A DNA stretch of 64,000 nucleotides from UBA1737 sp045653225 (GTDB taxonomy: Bacteria; Bacillota_I; Bacilli_A; ML615J-28; CAG-313), in assembly GCA_045653225.1 (NCBI GenBank), contig JAZOLP010000062.1, forward strand, positions 1-64,000. Reading direction: 5' to 3'. The notes below the pieces were generated by a model. That model searched no databases. It was given only the letters and a program-made list of their open reading frames with translations, and was not told the origin of the DNA. Positions 32,988 to 39,513 of the stretch are shown piece by piece (positions within the stretch are counted from its first letter, which is position 1; each line of letters opens with the position of its first letter). Position numbers and translations under genes: made by a program.

Positions 32988-33320
32988 ATGAAAACAATTA
33001 ATTGGATTTTAGAAAATTGGGATGCGCTTTGCGCGATTGGCGCTATTGTGTTTGGCATCGCGATTAAATTAAAAAATCTCTGGACAGGAAATGTTAAAGA
33101 ATGGTTAATTAACATCTGTCTGGAAATGGAAAAAGAGTTTGGAGAAAAGACAGGTTTAATTAAAAAATCTAATGCTTATGCAATATTTGTTGAGCAATAT
33201 CCTATTATATCCAAACTTATAAGTGCAAAAACATTTGATAAAATTTTAAACGAAGCTCTTGAAATTATACATCAAGAAATTGAGAATAATGAAAAAGTAA
33301 AAGAGTATTGCGGAAAATAA
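32988..33320 (+). CDS. Holin, LLH-like, putative (110 aa)
   Basis: One N-terminal transmembrane helix (WDALCAIGAIVFGIAIKL, about residues 10-28) is followed by a charged helical tail: EMEKEFGEKTGLIKKSNAYA, then PIISKLISAKTFDKILNEAL. This is the layout of LLH-type phage holins, whose cytoplasmic tail has the same KFGxxTGxxKK-like segment. The location after the tail genes is the usual lysis position. Two other lysis candidates are far away: a membrane protein at 36171 and a SleB-type lysin at 51739. A strong terminator follows. Confidence 0.65.
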   Translation: MKTINWILENWDALCAIGAIVFGIAIKLKNLWTGNVKEWLINICLEMEKEFGEKTGLIKKSNAYAIFVEQYPIISKLISAKTFDKILNEALEIIHQEIENNEKVKEYCGK

Positions 33321-33327
33321 AAAATTT

Positions 33328-33362
33328 GGGGAATCCTAAACGGATTCCCCTCTTATTTTTTT
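33328..33362 (+). terminator. Strong intrinsic terminator after the holin-like gene
   Basis: GGGGAATCC (33328-33336), loop TAAAC, GGATTCCCC (33342-33350), then TCTTATTTTTTT. Ends the main virion transcription unit. Confidence 0.92.
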
Positions 33363-33468
33363 GCCAAAAATTTTTAAAAAAAATTGGACAAAATTGGGAA
33401 ATTCTCTTGCCAGAATTTTTATAAGAAAATGGAAGGGAAAAATTCTTGCAAGAAAGAAGGTTAAAAAA

Positions 33469-33870
33469 ATGTATCCAAATACTTTTGGCAATAATTTATA
33501 TAATAATTTTATTCCACCGCAATATAGAATGATAGATCAACAGTCACAGACTTTTTCTTTAAGAGGCAGACCAGTAGCTTCAATAGAGGAAGCTAGAGCC
33601 AGTATGATAGATTTAGATGGATCAATATTCTATTTTCCAAGTATGGCAAACAATTGTATATATACGAAACAAATTAATTTAGACGGGACTTCTTCTTTAA
33701 AAACTTATCAATTAGTAGAAACGCCAACTCCGGCTCCATTCCCTTCAACTACAGATTTTGTTACTAAAGAAGAATTTAACAAAAAAATAAATGAAATTTT
33801 AGAACAAATGAAAGGAGTTAGCGATGACAATGACAAGAGAGAACCCGCTGCTTTCCCATCCTCTTTTTAA
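33469..33870 (+). CDS. Virion-associated protein of unknown function (133 aa)
   Basis: The ATG at 33469 is chosen because AAGAAGG lies seven bases upstream. An in-frame TTG at 33361 would begin inside the terminator and add 36 Lys-rich residues. The N-terminus is Asn/Gln/Tyr-rich (PNTFGNNLYNNFIPPQYR), the core has SLRGRPVASIEEARASMIDL and a beta hairpin (DGSIFYFPSMANNCIYTKQI), and the end is a coiled coil. The whole layout (PPQ linker, RPVASIEEAR, DLDG) is one I have seen repeatedly in Clostridia phages and prophages, but the function is unknown to me. Confidence 0.6.
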   Translation: MYPNTFGNNLYNNFIPPQYRMIDQQSQTFSLRGRPVASIEEARASMIDLDGSIFYFPSMANNCIYTKQINLDGTSSLKTYQLVETPTPAPFPSTTDFVTKEEFNKKINEILEQMKGVSDDNDKREPAAFPSSF

Positions 33871-34009
33871 AAGAGCGCAAGAAATGGCGCAAGGGAAATC
33901 AGAAGCAGAGCTTCAACAGATAGCTCTAAATTTATGTAAAGAACGCGGACTTGACTTTGAGGAAGCTTTTTCCGCGTTTCAAAAACAATTTGGCTTAAGC
34001 CAAAAATAA
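33824..34009 (+). CDS. Small helical protein of unknown function (61 aa)
   Basis: Overlaps the end of 33469-33870 by 47 bases in another frame but has its own ribosome binding site (AAAGGAG, six bases before ATG 33824). Sequence is two helices (LFKRAQEMAQGKSEAELQQI and DFEEAFSAFQKQFGL). Because the overlap is long, the end of the upstream protein and the start of this one are mutually constrained. It belongs to the conserved block of virion-associated genes that follows the holin. Confidence 0.62.
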   Translation: MTMTRENPLLSHPLFKRAQEMAQGKSEAELQQIALNLCKERGLDFEEAFSAFQKQFGLSQK

Positions 34010-34042
34010 AATAAAAAAAATTTTTAGAAAGGAGTACATTAA

Positions 34043-34882
34043 ATGATGGACAACGGATTATCAATTGCTGATGCTTTAGCATTATCAAGAAGCAATGGAA
34101 ATGGTGGCAATGGAGACGGCTTCGGTGGCTTCGACTCTTGGATTTTCTTCCTTTTCTTCCTTTTAGCTTGGGGAAATGGCGGTATCTGGGGTAACAGAGG
34201 CGGCGGATTTGGCGGAGGTGGCTCAGAAGGTGGCGGATATAATCACTACCACAACTTCTGCGGAAATGGCTGGGGCTCACCTTTTGCAACTCAAGCAGAC
34301 GTAAGAGCTGCAGTAGATCAGCAGACACTTATTAGTAAACTTGATCAGCAAACCTATGGTCTTGCAGATAGCACATATGCATTAAATAATGCTATCACAA
34401 GTGGTTTTGCTTCTGCTGAATTATCAAGATGTAATCAACAAGCAGCTTTAATGGCTCAGCTTAACAACATAGCTATGAGCAATGAAAAATGCTGCTGCGA
34501 AACACAGAGATTAATTGAAAGAGGTTTCTGTGATACAAATTACAATCTTGCAACTCAGTCTAATGCAATTCAAGGCGCTATTTGCAGCTCTACAAGAGAC
34601 ATCCTTGAAAACGCAAACAACAACACAAGAGCAATCCTTGATTTCTTAACAACAGATAAGATTGCTTCATTACAGGCTGAAAATCAAAAACTTCAGCTCG
34701 CTGCTTCACAGGCTAACCAGAATAGCGCACTTTTAGCTGCTATTGATGCTAGTACAGCAGAAATCATTAGAAGAACAGGCAGCGAATGCCCAATTCCAGC
34801 ATATGTAGTACCAAATCCTAATTGCTGCTACGATTATCGCGTAGTTGCTAATAATGGCTGCGGCGGATGCGGAAGCTTCTAA
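34043..34882 (+). CDS. Gly/Cys-rich virion-associated protein (279 aa)
   Basis: Residues 15-75 are Gly/Asn-rich, interrupted by a strongly hydrophobic tract (WIFFLFFLLAWGNGG). A helical region follows (ATQADVRAAVDQQTLISKLD, FASAELSRCNQQAALMAQLN) containing a Cys triplet (EKCCCETQRLIERGFC) and many other Cys, then a coiled coil and a Cys/Gly C-terminus (CCYDY, CGGCGSF). Codon use is as biased as in the capsid gene, so it is probably abundant. I know similar proteins only as hypothetical gene products of gut Clostridia phages. GAAAGGAG precedes the ATG. Confidence 0.62.
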   Translation: MMDNGLSIADALALSRSNGNGGNGDGFGGFDSWIFFLFFLLAWGNGGIWGNRGGGFGGGGSEGGGYNHYHNFCGNGWGSPFATQADVRAAVDQQTLISKLDQQTYGLADSTYALNNAITSGFASAELSRCNQQAALMAQLNNIAMSNEKCCCETQRLIERGFCDTNYNLATQSNAIQGAICSSTRDILENANNNTRAILDFLTTDKIASLQAENQKLQLAASQANQNSALLAAIDASTAEIIRRTGSECPIPAYVVPNPNCCYDYRVVANNGCGGCGSF

Positions 34883-34916
34883 TTTAATTTTATGAATTTT
34901 CTGAAAAACTAAAATA

Positions 34917-34942
34917 GGCAGGCGGCCGCGAGGTCGTCTGCC
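34917..34942 (+). promoter_or_regulatory. Stable RNA hairpin with GCGA tetraloop after the Gly-rich gene
   Basis: GGCAGGCGGCC (34917-34927) and GGTCGTCTGCC (34932-34942) pair over 11 positions (two G-U) around GCGA, a GNRA tetraloop. No T-run follows, so it is more likely an mRNA processing or stability element than a terminator. Compare 13188-13215 after the capsid gene. Confidence 0.65.
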
Positions 34943-34967
34943 AAATACTATAAGAAAGGAGATTATT

Positions 34968-35378
34968 ATGGTTTATACATTTTCAGTTACAGAACAAGCA
35001 TTAGAAACGAACGAAGCTATTCCTTTCTTAACAGATGGAGTAACATATGGTAGCTGTACTTGTCATAGCGCAGGTTCCGCGGCTGTTCAGTTAAAACATA
35101 CTGGACTTTATTTCGTTACTTTTAATGCGACACTTAGCACAACAGAAACAACTGGCGACTTAGAAGCTCAGCTTCAAATAAATGGTGTAAACTATCCAGG
35201 TGCAGTTGCTTCTGCCGGTGTAACAGAAGGTAATTCTATTTCATTTTCTGCTCTTGTAAAAGTATTACCAAACTGTTGCGCAATTGATTCTAATTTACCT
35301 GCTTCTGTTACTGTTGTAAATACAGGCGTAGACGCTATTTATACTAACGCTGCGTTAACCATAGTGAAAATAAGATAA
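34968..35378 (+). CDS. Jelly-roll (BclA/C1q-like) virion surface protein, putative (136 aa)
   Basis: All-beta protein with the spacing of TNF/C1q-type jelly rolls such as the BclA C-terminal domain: an N-terminal strand (YTFSVTEQALETNEAIPF), the central HTGLYFVTFNATLST (G-x-Y-x-V/F-x-F motif), a Gly-rich turn (QINGVNYPGAVASAG), and a C-terminal strand (AALTIVKIR). These domains form trimers on spores and virions. The stop and next ATG overlap (TAATG). Function inferred only from fold pattern. Confidence 0.6.
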   Translation: MVYTFSVTEQALETNEAIPFLTDGVTYGSCTCHSAGSAAVQLKHTGLYFVTFNATLSTTETTGDLEAQLQINGVNYPGAVASAGVTEGNSISFSALVKVLPNCCAIDSNLPASVTVVNTGVDAIYTNAALTIVKIR

Positions 35379-36121
35379 TGGACACAAATTTAAATTCAAG
35401 TAATTATGGAATGCCATCTATGGAAGTAGCAAGAAATACACATCACCTTGCTTCTAAAATTTACAACAGACAAATAGAAGCTATAATGTTTCACGAATCT
35501 TTAATCGATCTTTTTAACCTTTTAAAGCTTGACGGCTTTGTAGAGTGGCAAGAAGAGGTATTAGAAGATGAAATGGATTTAATGCATAAGTTTAAGAAAC
35601 AATATGCAAAACATTTAAAAGGAACAGTTGATAAACCAAAATTTAATGAATCAACTGACTCTGCTCTTCCAAAAGAATGGCAAGGCAAACAAAATGTAAC
35701 TATAGATGCAAAAAATATGTCTATGGGTATTAGATATGGTCTAAACAAGTATATTGATTGGGAAAAAGAAACTATGAATATGTACAAAGATGCCATGTCT
35801 CAAATTGAGAAAGACGGCGAGTTTGATGAATTAGCTTCTTTCCTTAAAATGCTTTGTAAATCTTCAAAAAAAGAAATAGCATTTGTAGAAGAATTAATCA
35901 ATGAATTAGAAGAAACTCATTATGAGCCAAACGCAATTAAAAAATTACAAAAAGATTATTTTGAAAACTATGAAGATTATGAAGTATCTGGCAATAGAAA
36001 TGGATATGCATATAATATGCACCCATACTATCCGGCTATGAATAGAAGACGCGATGATATGGCTATGAACAATGGCCGCGACCGCGCTTATAATAGAAAA
36101 CTAATCTATTATCGCTATTAA
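35378..36121 (+). CDS. Helical-bundle protein, possibly ferritin-like (247 aa)
   Basis: Four long amphipathic helices predominate. Helix 1 IYNRQIEAIMFHESLIDLFN, helix 2 WQEEVLEDEMDLMHKFKKQY, helix 3 DWEKETMNMYKDAMSQIEKD and helix 4 KSSKKEIAFVEELINELEET each carry regularly placed Glu/His, as in ferritin-like carboxylate bundles, but the canonical ExxH pairs are not clear-cut, so the metal site is unproven. The last 40 residues (SGNRNGYAYNMHPYYPAMNR) are Arg/Tyr-rich and disordered. Last gene of the rightward half. Confidence 0.5.
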   Translation: MDTNLNSSNYGMPSMEVARNTHHLASKIYNRQIEAIMFHESLIDLFNLLKLDGFVEWQEEVLEDEMDLMHKFKKQYAKHLKGTVDKPKFNESTDSALPKEWQGKQNVTIDAKNMSMGIRYGLNKYIDWEKETMNMYKDAMSQIEKDGEFDELASFLKMLCKSSKKEIAFVEELINELEETHYEPNAIKKLQKDYFENYEDYEVSGNRNGYAYNMHPYYPAMNRRRDDMAMNNGRDRAYNRKLIYYRY

Positions 36122-36131
36122 AAGCAAAATA

Positions 36132-36169
36132 AGGGAGTCTTATATTTTATATAAGACTCCCTATTTTTT
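36132..36169. terminator. Bidirectional terminator at the convergence of the two genome halves
   Basis: AGGGAGTCTTATAT (36132-36145), loop TTT, ATATAAGACTCCCT (36149-36162), flanked on the plus strand by ATTTTTTTTT and on the minus strand by ATTTTGC. It stops the rightward virion transcripts and, less strongly, the leftward ones. Confidence 0.92.
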
Positions 36170-36170
36170 T

Positions 36171-36605
36171 TTAATCTTGGGTTTGTTTTAAACTTCTTAC
36201 TTTTGCTATTAGTGCGTCCATGTGACCATTTCCGCCTAATTTTTTGTATAAAGTAAACTCTTCTTCAATGTTTTCTAATTCATAAATGCTAATGTGACAT
36301 GCATTAATATACATAATACATTTGTCTTTTAAAGCATTATAATGCGCAGATAAAATCCCTTCGCGCAATACATCTAAAGAAGATATAAGTGTTTCTATTT
36401 TGTCATTTAATTCTGTATATTCTCCAAGAGTTGTTTCTCTTAACTCATCAATTTCGTCATATACACTTTTAAATACTTCTTGCTCTCTTCCAGCTTTTAC
36501 GTATTTGGCATCTTTTTTAATTCTTGCTCCAAGATAAGTAATTAAACCTGTTGCCATAGCACCTAAGATACCGAGAGCCCATTTAACCCAATATTCTTGC
36601 CACAT
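36171..36605 (-). CDS. Membrane-anchored coiled-coil protein, possible holin (144 aa)
   Basis: One N-terminal transmembrane helix (WALGILGAMATGLITYLGAR, residues about 9-28), then a basic patch and a long coiled coil (VYDEIDELRETTLGEYTELN), ending in the YKKLGGNGHMDALIAKVRSL motif that recurs at the C-terminus of small phage membrane proteins annotated as holins. It is the last gene of the leftward half. GGGGAG precedes the ATG. It may be a holin, antiholin or holin partner, alongside the LLH-like protein 32988-33320. Confidence 0.6.
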   Translation of the reverse strand: MWQEYWVKWALGILGAMATGLITYLGARIKKDAKYVKAGREQEVFKSVYDEIDELRETTLGEYTELNDKIETLISSLDVLREGILSAHYNALKDKCIMYINACHISIYELENIEEEFTLYKKLGGNGHMDALIAKVRSLKQTQD

Positions 36606-36668
36606 TTGTTCATTCTCCCCTCGTTTATAGTATCTAAATATTATAAAAATTAGAGGAGCTAGATTGTC

Positions 36669-37160
36669 CTAATTTGTCCTAGAAACTAAATATTTTCCAA
36701 TACAAATTGCATCACATTCATCTTGAATAACTTTAATGCCATATTCTTCTTTGATGTATCTTTGCGCGTCACGCTTTTGCTCGGTACGGTTTTTGCCTTT
36801 TATACCGAGCGCGCTCTTCCAAGTAGAAGACGGGACTATTTCATACGGAACCGACATTTCCGCGCACAATTCTAATAACAATGCTTGAACATAAGCAAGT
36901 TTTTTAAATGTTGCTACATTAGTATCTTTTGAAGATCCAGGAATGTTTTGCAACTGAATTTCTTCTATTGCAACTAATAGCTTTCCACGAAACATTAATT
37001 CAGTTATCTTATTTTTAATTTTGCTTTTGAGTTTAATAATTCTTGCAAACATTTCTCCTTCTGGGGAGAAGTGTTCCCAAGATTCTAGCTGACCATTGAC
37101 AAATATTGCGATACCTGTAACTTGAGTACTTTGGTCAAGAGCTAAAATAATTTCATCCAT
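36669..37160 (-). CDS. ruvC: RuvC-like Holliday junction resolvase (163 aa)
   Basis: RNase H-fold endonuclease that resolves branched DNA before packaging. The N-terminal LALDQSTQVTGIAIFV holds the first catalytic Asp; AIEEIQLQ gives the Glu of motif II, and DECDAICIGKYL contains the acidic residues of the last motif. Length fits phage RuvC-like resolvases. The ATG overlaps the TAA of dut (TAATG), so the two are coupled. Location with dut, at the end of the replication cluster, is typical of late-acting recombination genes. Confidence 0.82.
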   Translation of the reverse strand: MDEIILALDQSTQVTGIAIFVNGQLESWEHFSPEGEMFARIIKLKSKIKNKITELMFRGKLLVAIEEIQLQNIPGSSKDTNVATFKKLAYVQALLLELCAEMSVPYEIVPSSTWKSALGIKGKNRTEQKRDAQRYIKEEYGIKVIQDECDAICIGKYLVSRTN

Positions 37161-37648
37161 TATTTTTTGCTACTTCCTAATTTTCCAGTTCCTCTTTCTG
37201 ATTCTATTTTCATTAAATCATCATAAGGAATTTCTTCAAACTGAACTTTAGGTGGTTCAATAAAAATAGCTTGAGCTATTGCTTTTTCGTATGGGTAAAT
37301 AATATAGTGATGTTTTTCCCAAGTTTTATCTTCTATGTTTTTTAAAACTACAATAGGAAAATCATTAGTGTTTGTAATACCAACAAAAATTTCTCCTCTA
37401 TACCCAGAATCAACAACTCCTGAGCGGAGTGCCATACCCTTAGCTCCTGTACTTCCTCTTTCGCGCAACAACATTACATAATCAGGTGAAAAGGCTGTCG
37501 CTAAACCAGTAGGAATTAGTTTTGTTTTATGCGGGAGTATAATAATATAATCTTCATCGAAGCAAGGATAAAGGTCAAATCCCGCATCTTCATCTCTTTT
37601 ACTTGGTATCTTTGCTTCTGGTCTTAATTTAGAAATCTGTACTTGCAT
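37160..37648 (-). CDS. dut: dUTP pyrophosphatase, trimeric dUTPase (162 aa)
   Basis: Hydrolyses dUTP to dUMP and PPi, preventing uracil incorporation and feeding ThyX. Motifs are clear: DEDAGFDLYP (motif 1, Asp), RERGSTGAKGMALRSGVVDSGYRGEIFV (motifs 2 and 3, with the substrate-binding Ser and Asp), and the C-terminal RGTGKLGSS (motif 5, the Gly-rich lid). The ATG at 37648 is preceded by GGAG; an upstream reading from 37684 overlaps the previous gene and lacks a site. It overlaps the gene upstream and is coupled to the RuvC-like gene. Confidence 0.92.
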   Translation of the reverse strand: MQVQISKLRPEAKIPSKRDEDAGFDLYPCFDEDYIIILPHKTKLIPTGLATAFSPDYVMLLRERGSTGAKGMALRSGVVDSGYRGEIFVGITNTNDFPIVVLKNIEDKTWEKHHYIIYPYEKAIAQAIFIEPPKVQFEEIPYDDLMKIESERGTGKLGSSKK

Positions 37649-37907
37649 CTTCGTTATTCTCCATTCTTTGTTCGCAGTAAACATCTAAAGTAGAATTCAT
37701 TGGGTCTTTTTCGTCATTAAATACAAGCTTAGCTGTAACCACATAATAAGTATCTACAACTGCACCTTTTTCTTTAACATCTTTTGTTTTGTAAGAAAAA
37801 TTCTTTAACTCTCCGTATCTATGCTTTTTAAGCTCTGCATGAAGTTCTTCTACTTCTGCTACACTACTCATTCTATATGTTGCACTATTTTCAATTAAAT
37901 ATTTCAT
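37629..37907 (-). CDS. Protein of unknown function (92 aa)
   Basis: Small alpha/beta protein (YRMSSVAEVEELHAELKKHR, FSYKTKDVKEKGAVVDTYYV, VTAKLVFNDEKD). Its pattern resembles small phage proteins with a conserved KxKGEVVxxYxVV strand, none of known function to my knowledge. AAAAGGAG precedes the ATG, and its end overlaps the dut start by 20 bases, so its translation probably feeds dut. Acidic C-terminus (RMENNEDASTDF). Confidence 0.62.
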   Translation of the reverse strand: MKYLIENSATYRMSSVAEVEELHAELKKHRYGELKNFSYKTKDVKEKGAVVDTYYVVTAKLVFNDEKDPMNSTLDVYCEQRMENNEDASTDF

Positions 37908-37920
37908 ATTAAATCTCCTT

Positions 37921-38142
37921 TTACTCTTCCATTAAATGTATTTCAAAACCTGCTTCGCCAATTAATTCCGCCATTTCTAAAGATATAGATGATTTAAAAA
38001 CATATATTTCTTTAGTATCTAATTCTCTTAATGAAGGAATTAAATCTTCTAATAAGCATCTTTTAATTAATACTGTGGTATCTATGTTGTCACCTTGAAA
38101 AATATAAGCTCCGTGCGGAACCATTGTTAATATATATCTCAT
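37921..38142 (-). CDS. Protein of unknown function (73 aa)
   Basis: Short alpha/beta protein (RYILTMVPHGAYIFQGDNID, KEIYVFKSSISLEMAELIGE). I do not recognise it. It overlaps the upstream gene by four bases (ATGA junction), so both are translated from one transcript, presumably from the 38518-38546 promoter. Confidence 0.6.
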   Translation of the reverse strand: MRYILTMVPHGAYIFQGDNIDTTVLIKRCLLEDLIPSLRELDTKEIYVFKSSISLEMAELIGEAGFEIHLMEE

Positions 38143-38492
38143 ATTTCAATTACTCCTTTATCATATACAAAAAAGTAGTAAGCTCTATCGTCAACCCAGA
38201 ATATTAAAGCCTCTTCATCTTCTGTTAATGCAATAGATTTTAGTTCTCCTCTATCAAAAACAGTAAGCATTAATTCGTCCAATAACTTTCCATTTGGGTT
38301 CATTCTTAGGTTATGACCTTTTGCAAACATAGTAAAATCATAAGTTTCTCTATTTAACAAAAGGAAGTATTTATTAGAACTGTGCTTATCAAGATATGAT
38401 TTTACTAAACCACTAACCATTACTTCTACAAATTCGTCGTCTAATTTTTGCATTCCGTTCATTATCATTTGATTAAATTCATATTGTGTCAT
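38139..38492 (-). CDS. Protein of unknown function (117 aa)
   Basis: Mixed alpha/beta protein (YEFNQMIMNGMQKLDDEFVE, YFLLLNRETYDFTMFAKGHN, EALIFWVDDRAYYFFVYDKG). No family recognised. AAAGGAGG precedes the ATG and a promoter (38518-38546) lies directly upstream, overlapping the end of nrdG. It heads the short operon 38492 to 36171, which ends with dut, ruvC and the membrane protein. Confidence 0.6.
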   Translation of the reverse strand: MTQYEFNQMIMNGMQKLDDEFVEVMVSGLVKSYLDKHSSNKYFLLLNRETYDFTMFAKGHNLRMNPNGKLLDELMLTVFDRGELKSIALTEDEEALIFWVDDRAYYFFVYDKGVIEI

Positions 38493-38517
38493 TTATTTAA
38501 CCTCCTTTTCTATAAAT

Positions 38518-38546
38518 ATATTATCAAAATTTTAATTTGTTTTCAA
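38518..38546 (-). promoter_or_regulatory. Sigma-A-like promoter TTGAAA-17-TAATAT
   Basis: Minus strand: TTGAAA at 38546-38541 lies in the last codons of nrdG; 17-base spacer; TAATAT at 38523-38518. It would drive the operon starting with 38139-38492. Confidence 0.6.
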
Positions 38547-39014
38547 ACATTCGATAATTCTTTGATTAGCGCTTCCTCGCCATTTCAAAGTTAAATCTTT
38601 CTGTTCTTCGACAAAAGGTCCGTCTATTAAATAATTAATTTTTTCTAATATATTTGTTATATAGATATCTTTTTTAGACATTAATTCTTCTATTGTATAT
38701 CCTGTCCAGAGGAATATTTTTATATCTGGATGCGCGGCCCGCACCTTAGAAATTAAATGCGAGACTTCTTTGCGATTTCTCGGATGGAGGGGCTCTCCGC
38801 CAAGTATACTTAGGTTACGCTGAATTCCATTAGCAACAAGCGCGTTAAATATTTCTTTTTCAGTAGCCTTTGTATAAACATTTCCGCTCTGAAAATTCCA
38901 CGCAGCTTTATTAAAACAACCTGGGCACTGGTGTTCACATCCGCTAACAAAGAGGGAAACGCATATACCCTCTCCGTTAACTATATCATTTGGATTGATA
39001 ATCATATAATTCAT
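38532..39014 (-). CDS. nrdG: Anaerobic ribonucleotide reductase activating protein NrdG (160 aa)
   Basis: Radical SAM enzyme that installs the glycyl radical on NrdD. The signature CEHQCPGCF (C-x3-C-x2-C, residues about 26-33) binds the 4Fe-4S cluster; GICVSLFVSG before it, ILGGEPLHPRN (Gly-rich SAM motif) and the DIKIFLWTGYTIEELM segment are all typical of NrdG. Length is normal for the family. GGAGG precedes the ATG, which overlaps the upstream stop as ATGA. It is separated from nrdD by pfl, a glycyl-radical mini-gene and an unknown gene. Confidence 0.93.
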   Translation of the reverse strand: MNYMIINPNDIVNGEGICVSLFVSGCEHQCPGCFNKAAWNFQSGNVYTKATEKEIFNALVANGIQRNLSILGGEPLHPRNRKEVSHLISKVRAAHPDIKIFLWTGYTIEELMSKKDIYITNILEKINYLIDGPFVEEQKDLTLKWRGSANQRIIECLKTN

Positions 39015-39376
39015 TTTACAAAATCCTCCATAAAATATAAAGTGTTACAATATAAATTACATACGGGTAAGATAATTTGCTCAATTATTTCATCTGGTAT
39101 CGTATCATCTATAATGCATGTTTTTGCACGTAAACCGCGAACACTTTCAGTTGCTTTGTAAACTCTATATGTTGTATTTCCAATTTTTACTATTGGAAAC
39201 ATACTATGTTTTCTTAAATATTCTCCTTGAACTGCTTTTAGAAAAAAATCTAAATTTTCTAAAGAAGAATAAAAAATTATATTTGATAAACTTTGATTGC
39301 CACAAGGTACATTTAAAGTTTTTCTTGGAGTATTAAAATATTCAGTAATTTTTTTTCTATTTAAATATCTTTCCAT
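39011..39376 (-). CDS. Protein of unknown function beside the glycyl-radical genes (121 aa)
   Basis: Unrecognised protein (MERYLNRKKITEYFNTPRKT, QGEYLRKHSMFPIVKIGNTT, ILPVCNLYCNTLYFMEDFVK) with several Cys in the C-terminal half (CIID, VCNLYC) but no cluster motif. Its ATG overlaps the stop of the glycyl-radical mini-gene (TAATG) and its own stop overlaps nrdG (ATGA). It is therefore co-translated with the genes of the anaerobic reductase block and may belong to that pathway, though nothing in its sequence proves it. Confidence 0.6.
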   Translation of the reverse strand: MERYLNRKKITEYFNTPRKTLNVPCGNQSLSNIIFYSSLENLDFFLKAVQGEYLRKHSMFPIVKIGNTTYRVYKATESVRGLRAKTCIIDDTIPDEIIEQIILPVCNLYCNTLYFMEDFVK

Positions 39377-39513
39377 TAGTTAGTCACCTTCCAATATTTT
39401 ACCCTCTCTTTCACTTCTGTTTGTTTGCCTTTGTTAAATGCAGTTGTGTAATTTCCTATTAAGCAACCATTGTTATAGACAATGATTATATAATTTATTT
39501 TACAGCCCTCCAT
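39376..39513 (-). CDS. NrdD-like glycyl-radical tail mini-protein (45 aa)
   Basis: Reads from ATG 39513 (inside the last codons of pfl) to TAA 39376, which overlaps the next ATG. Residues 16-39 (GCLIGNYTTAFNKGKQTEVK, then ERVK) align with the C-terminal tail of the phage's own NrdD (GYLTGNYTTAFNKGKVQETE, then LRVK) with the radical-bearing Gly in register; the DNA is also closely alike over about 30 bases. The N-terminal 15 residues are not conserved, and no good ribosome binding site precedes the ATG, so coupling to pfl is needed. It is either a spare-part glycyl radical domain, like YfiD/GrcA for PFL, or the relic of a duplication made when pfl entered. Confidence 0.6.
   Translation of the reverse strand: MEGCKINYIIIVYNNGCLIGNYTTAFNKGKQTEVKERVKYWKVTN

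Noticed and set aside
33361..33468. 36-residue Lys-rich extension of the 33469 protein
   Set aside because: It would start at a TTG inside the terminator without a ribosome binding site; ATG 33469 has a well-spaced site.
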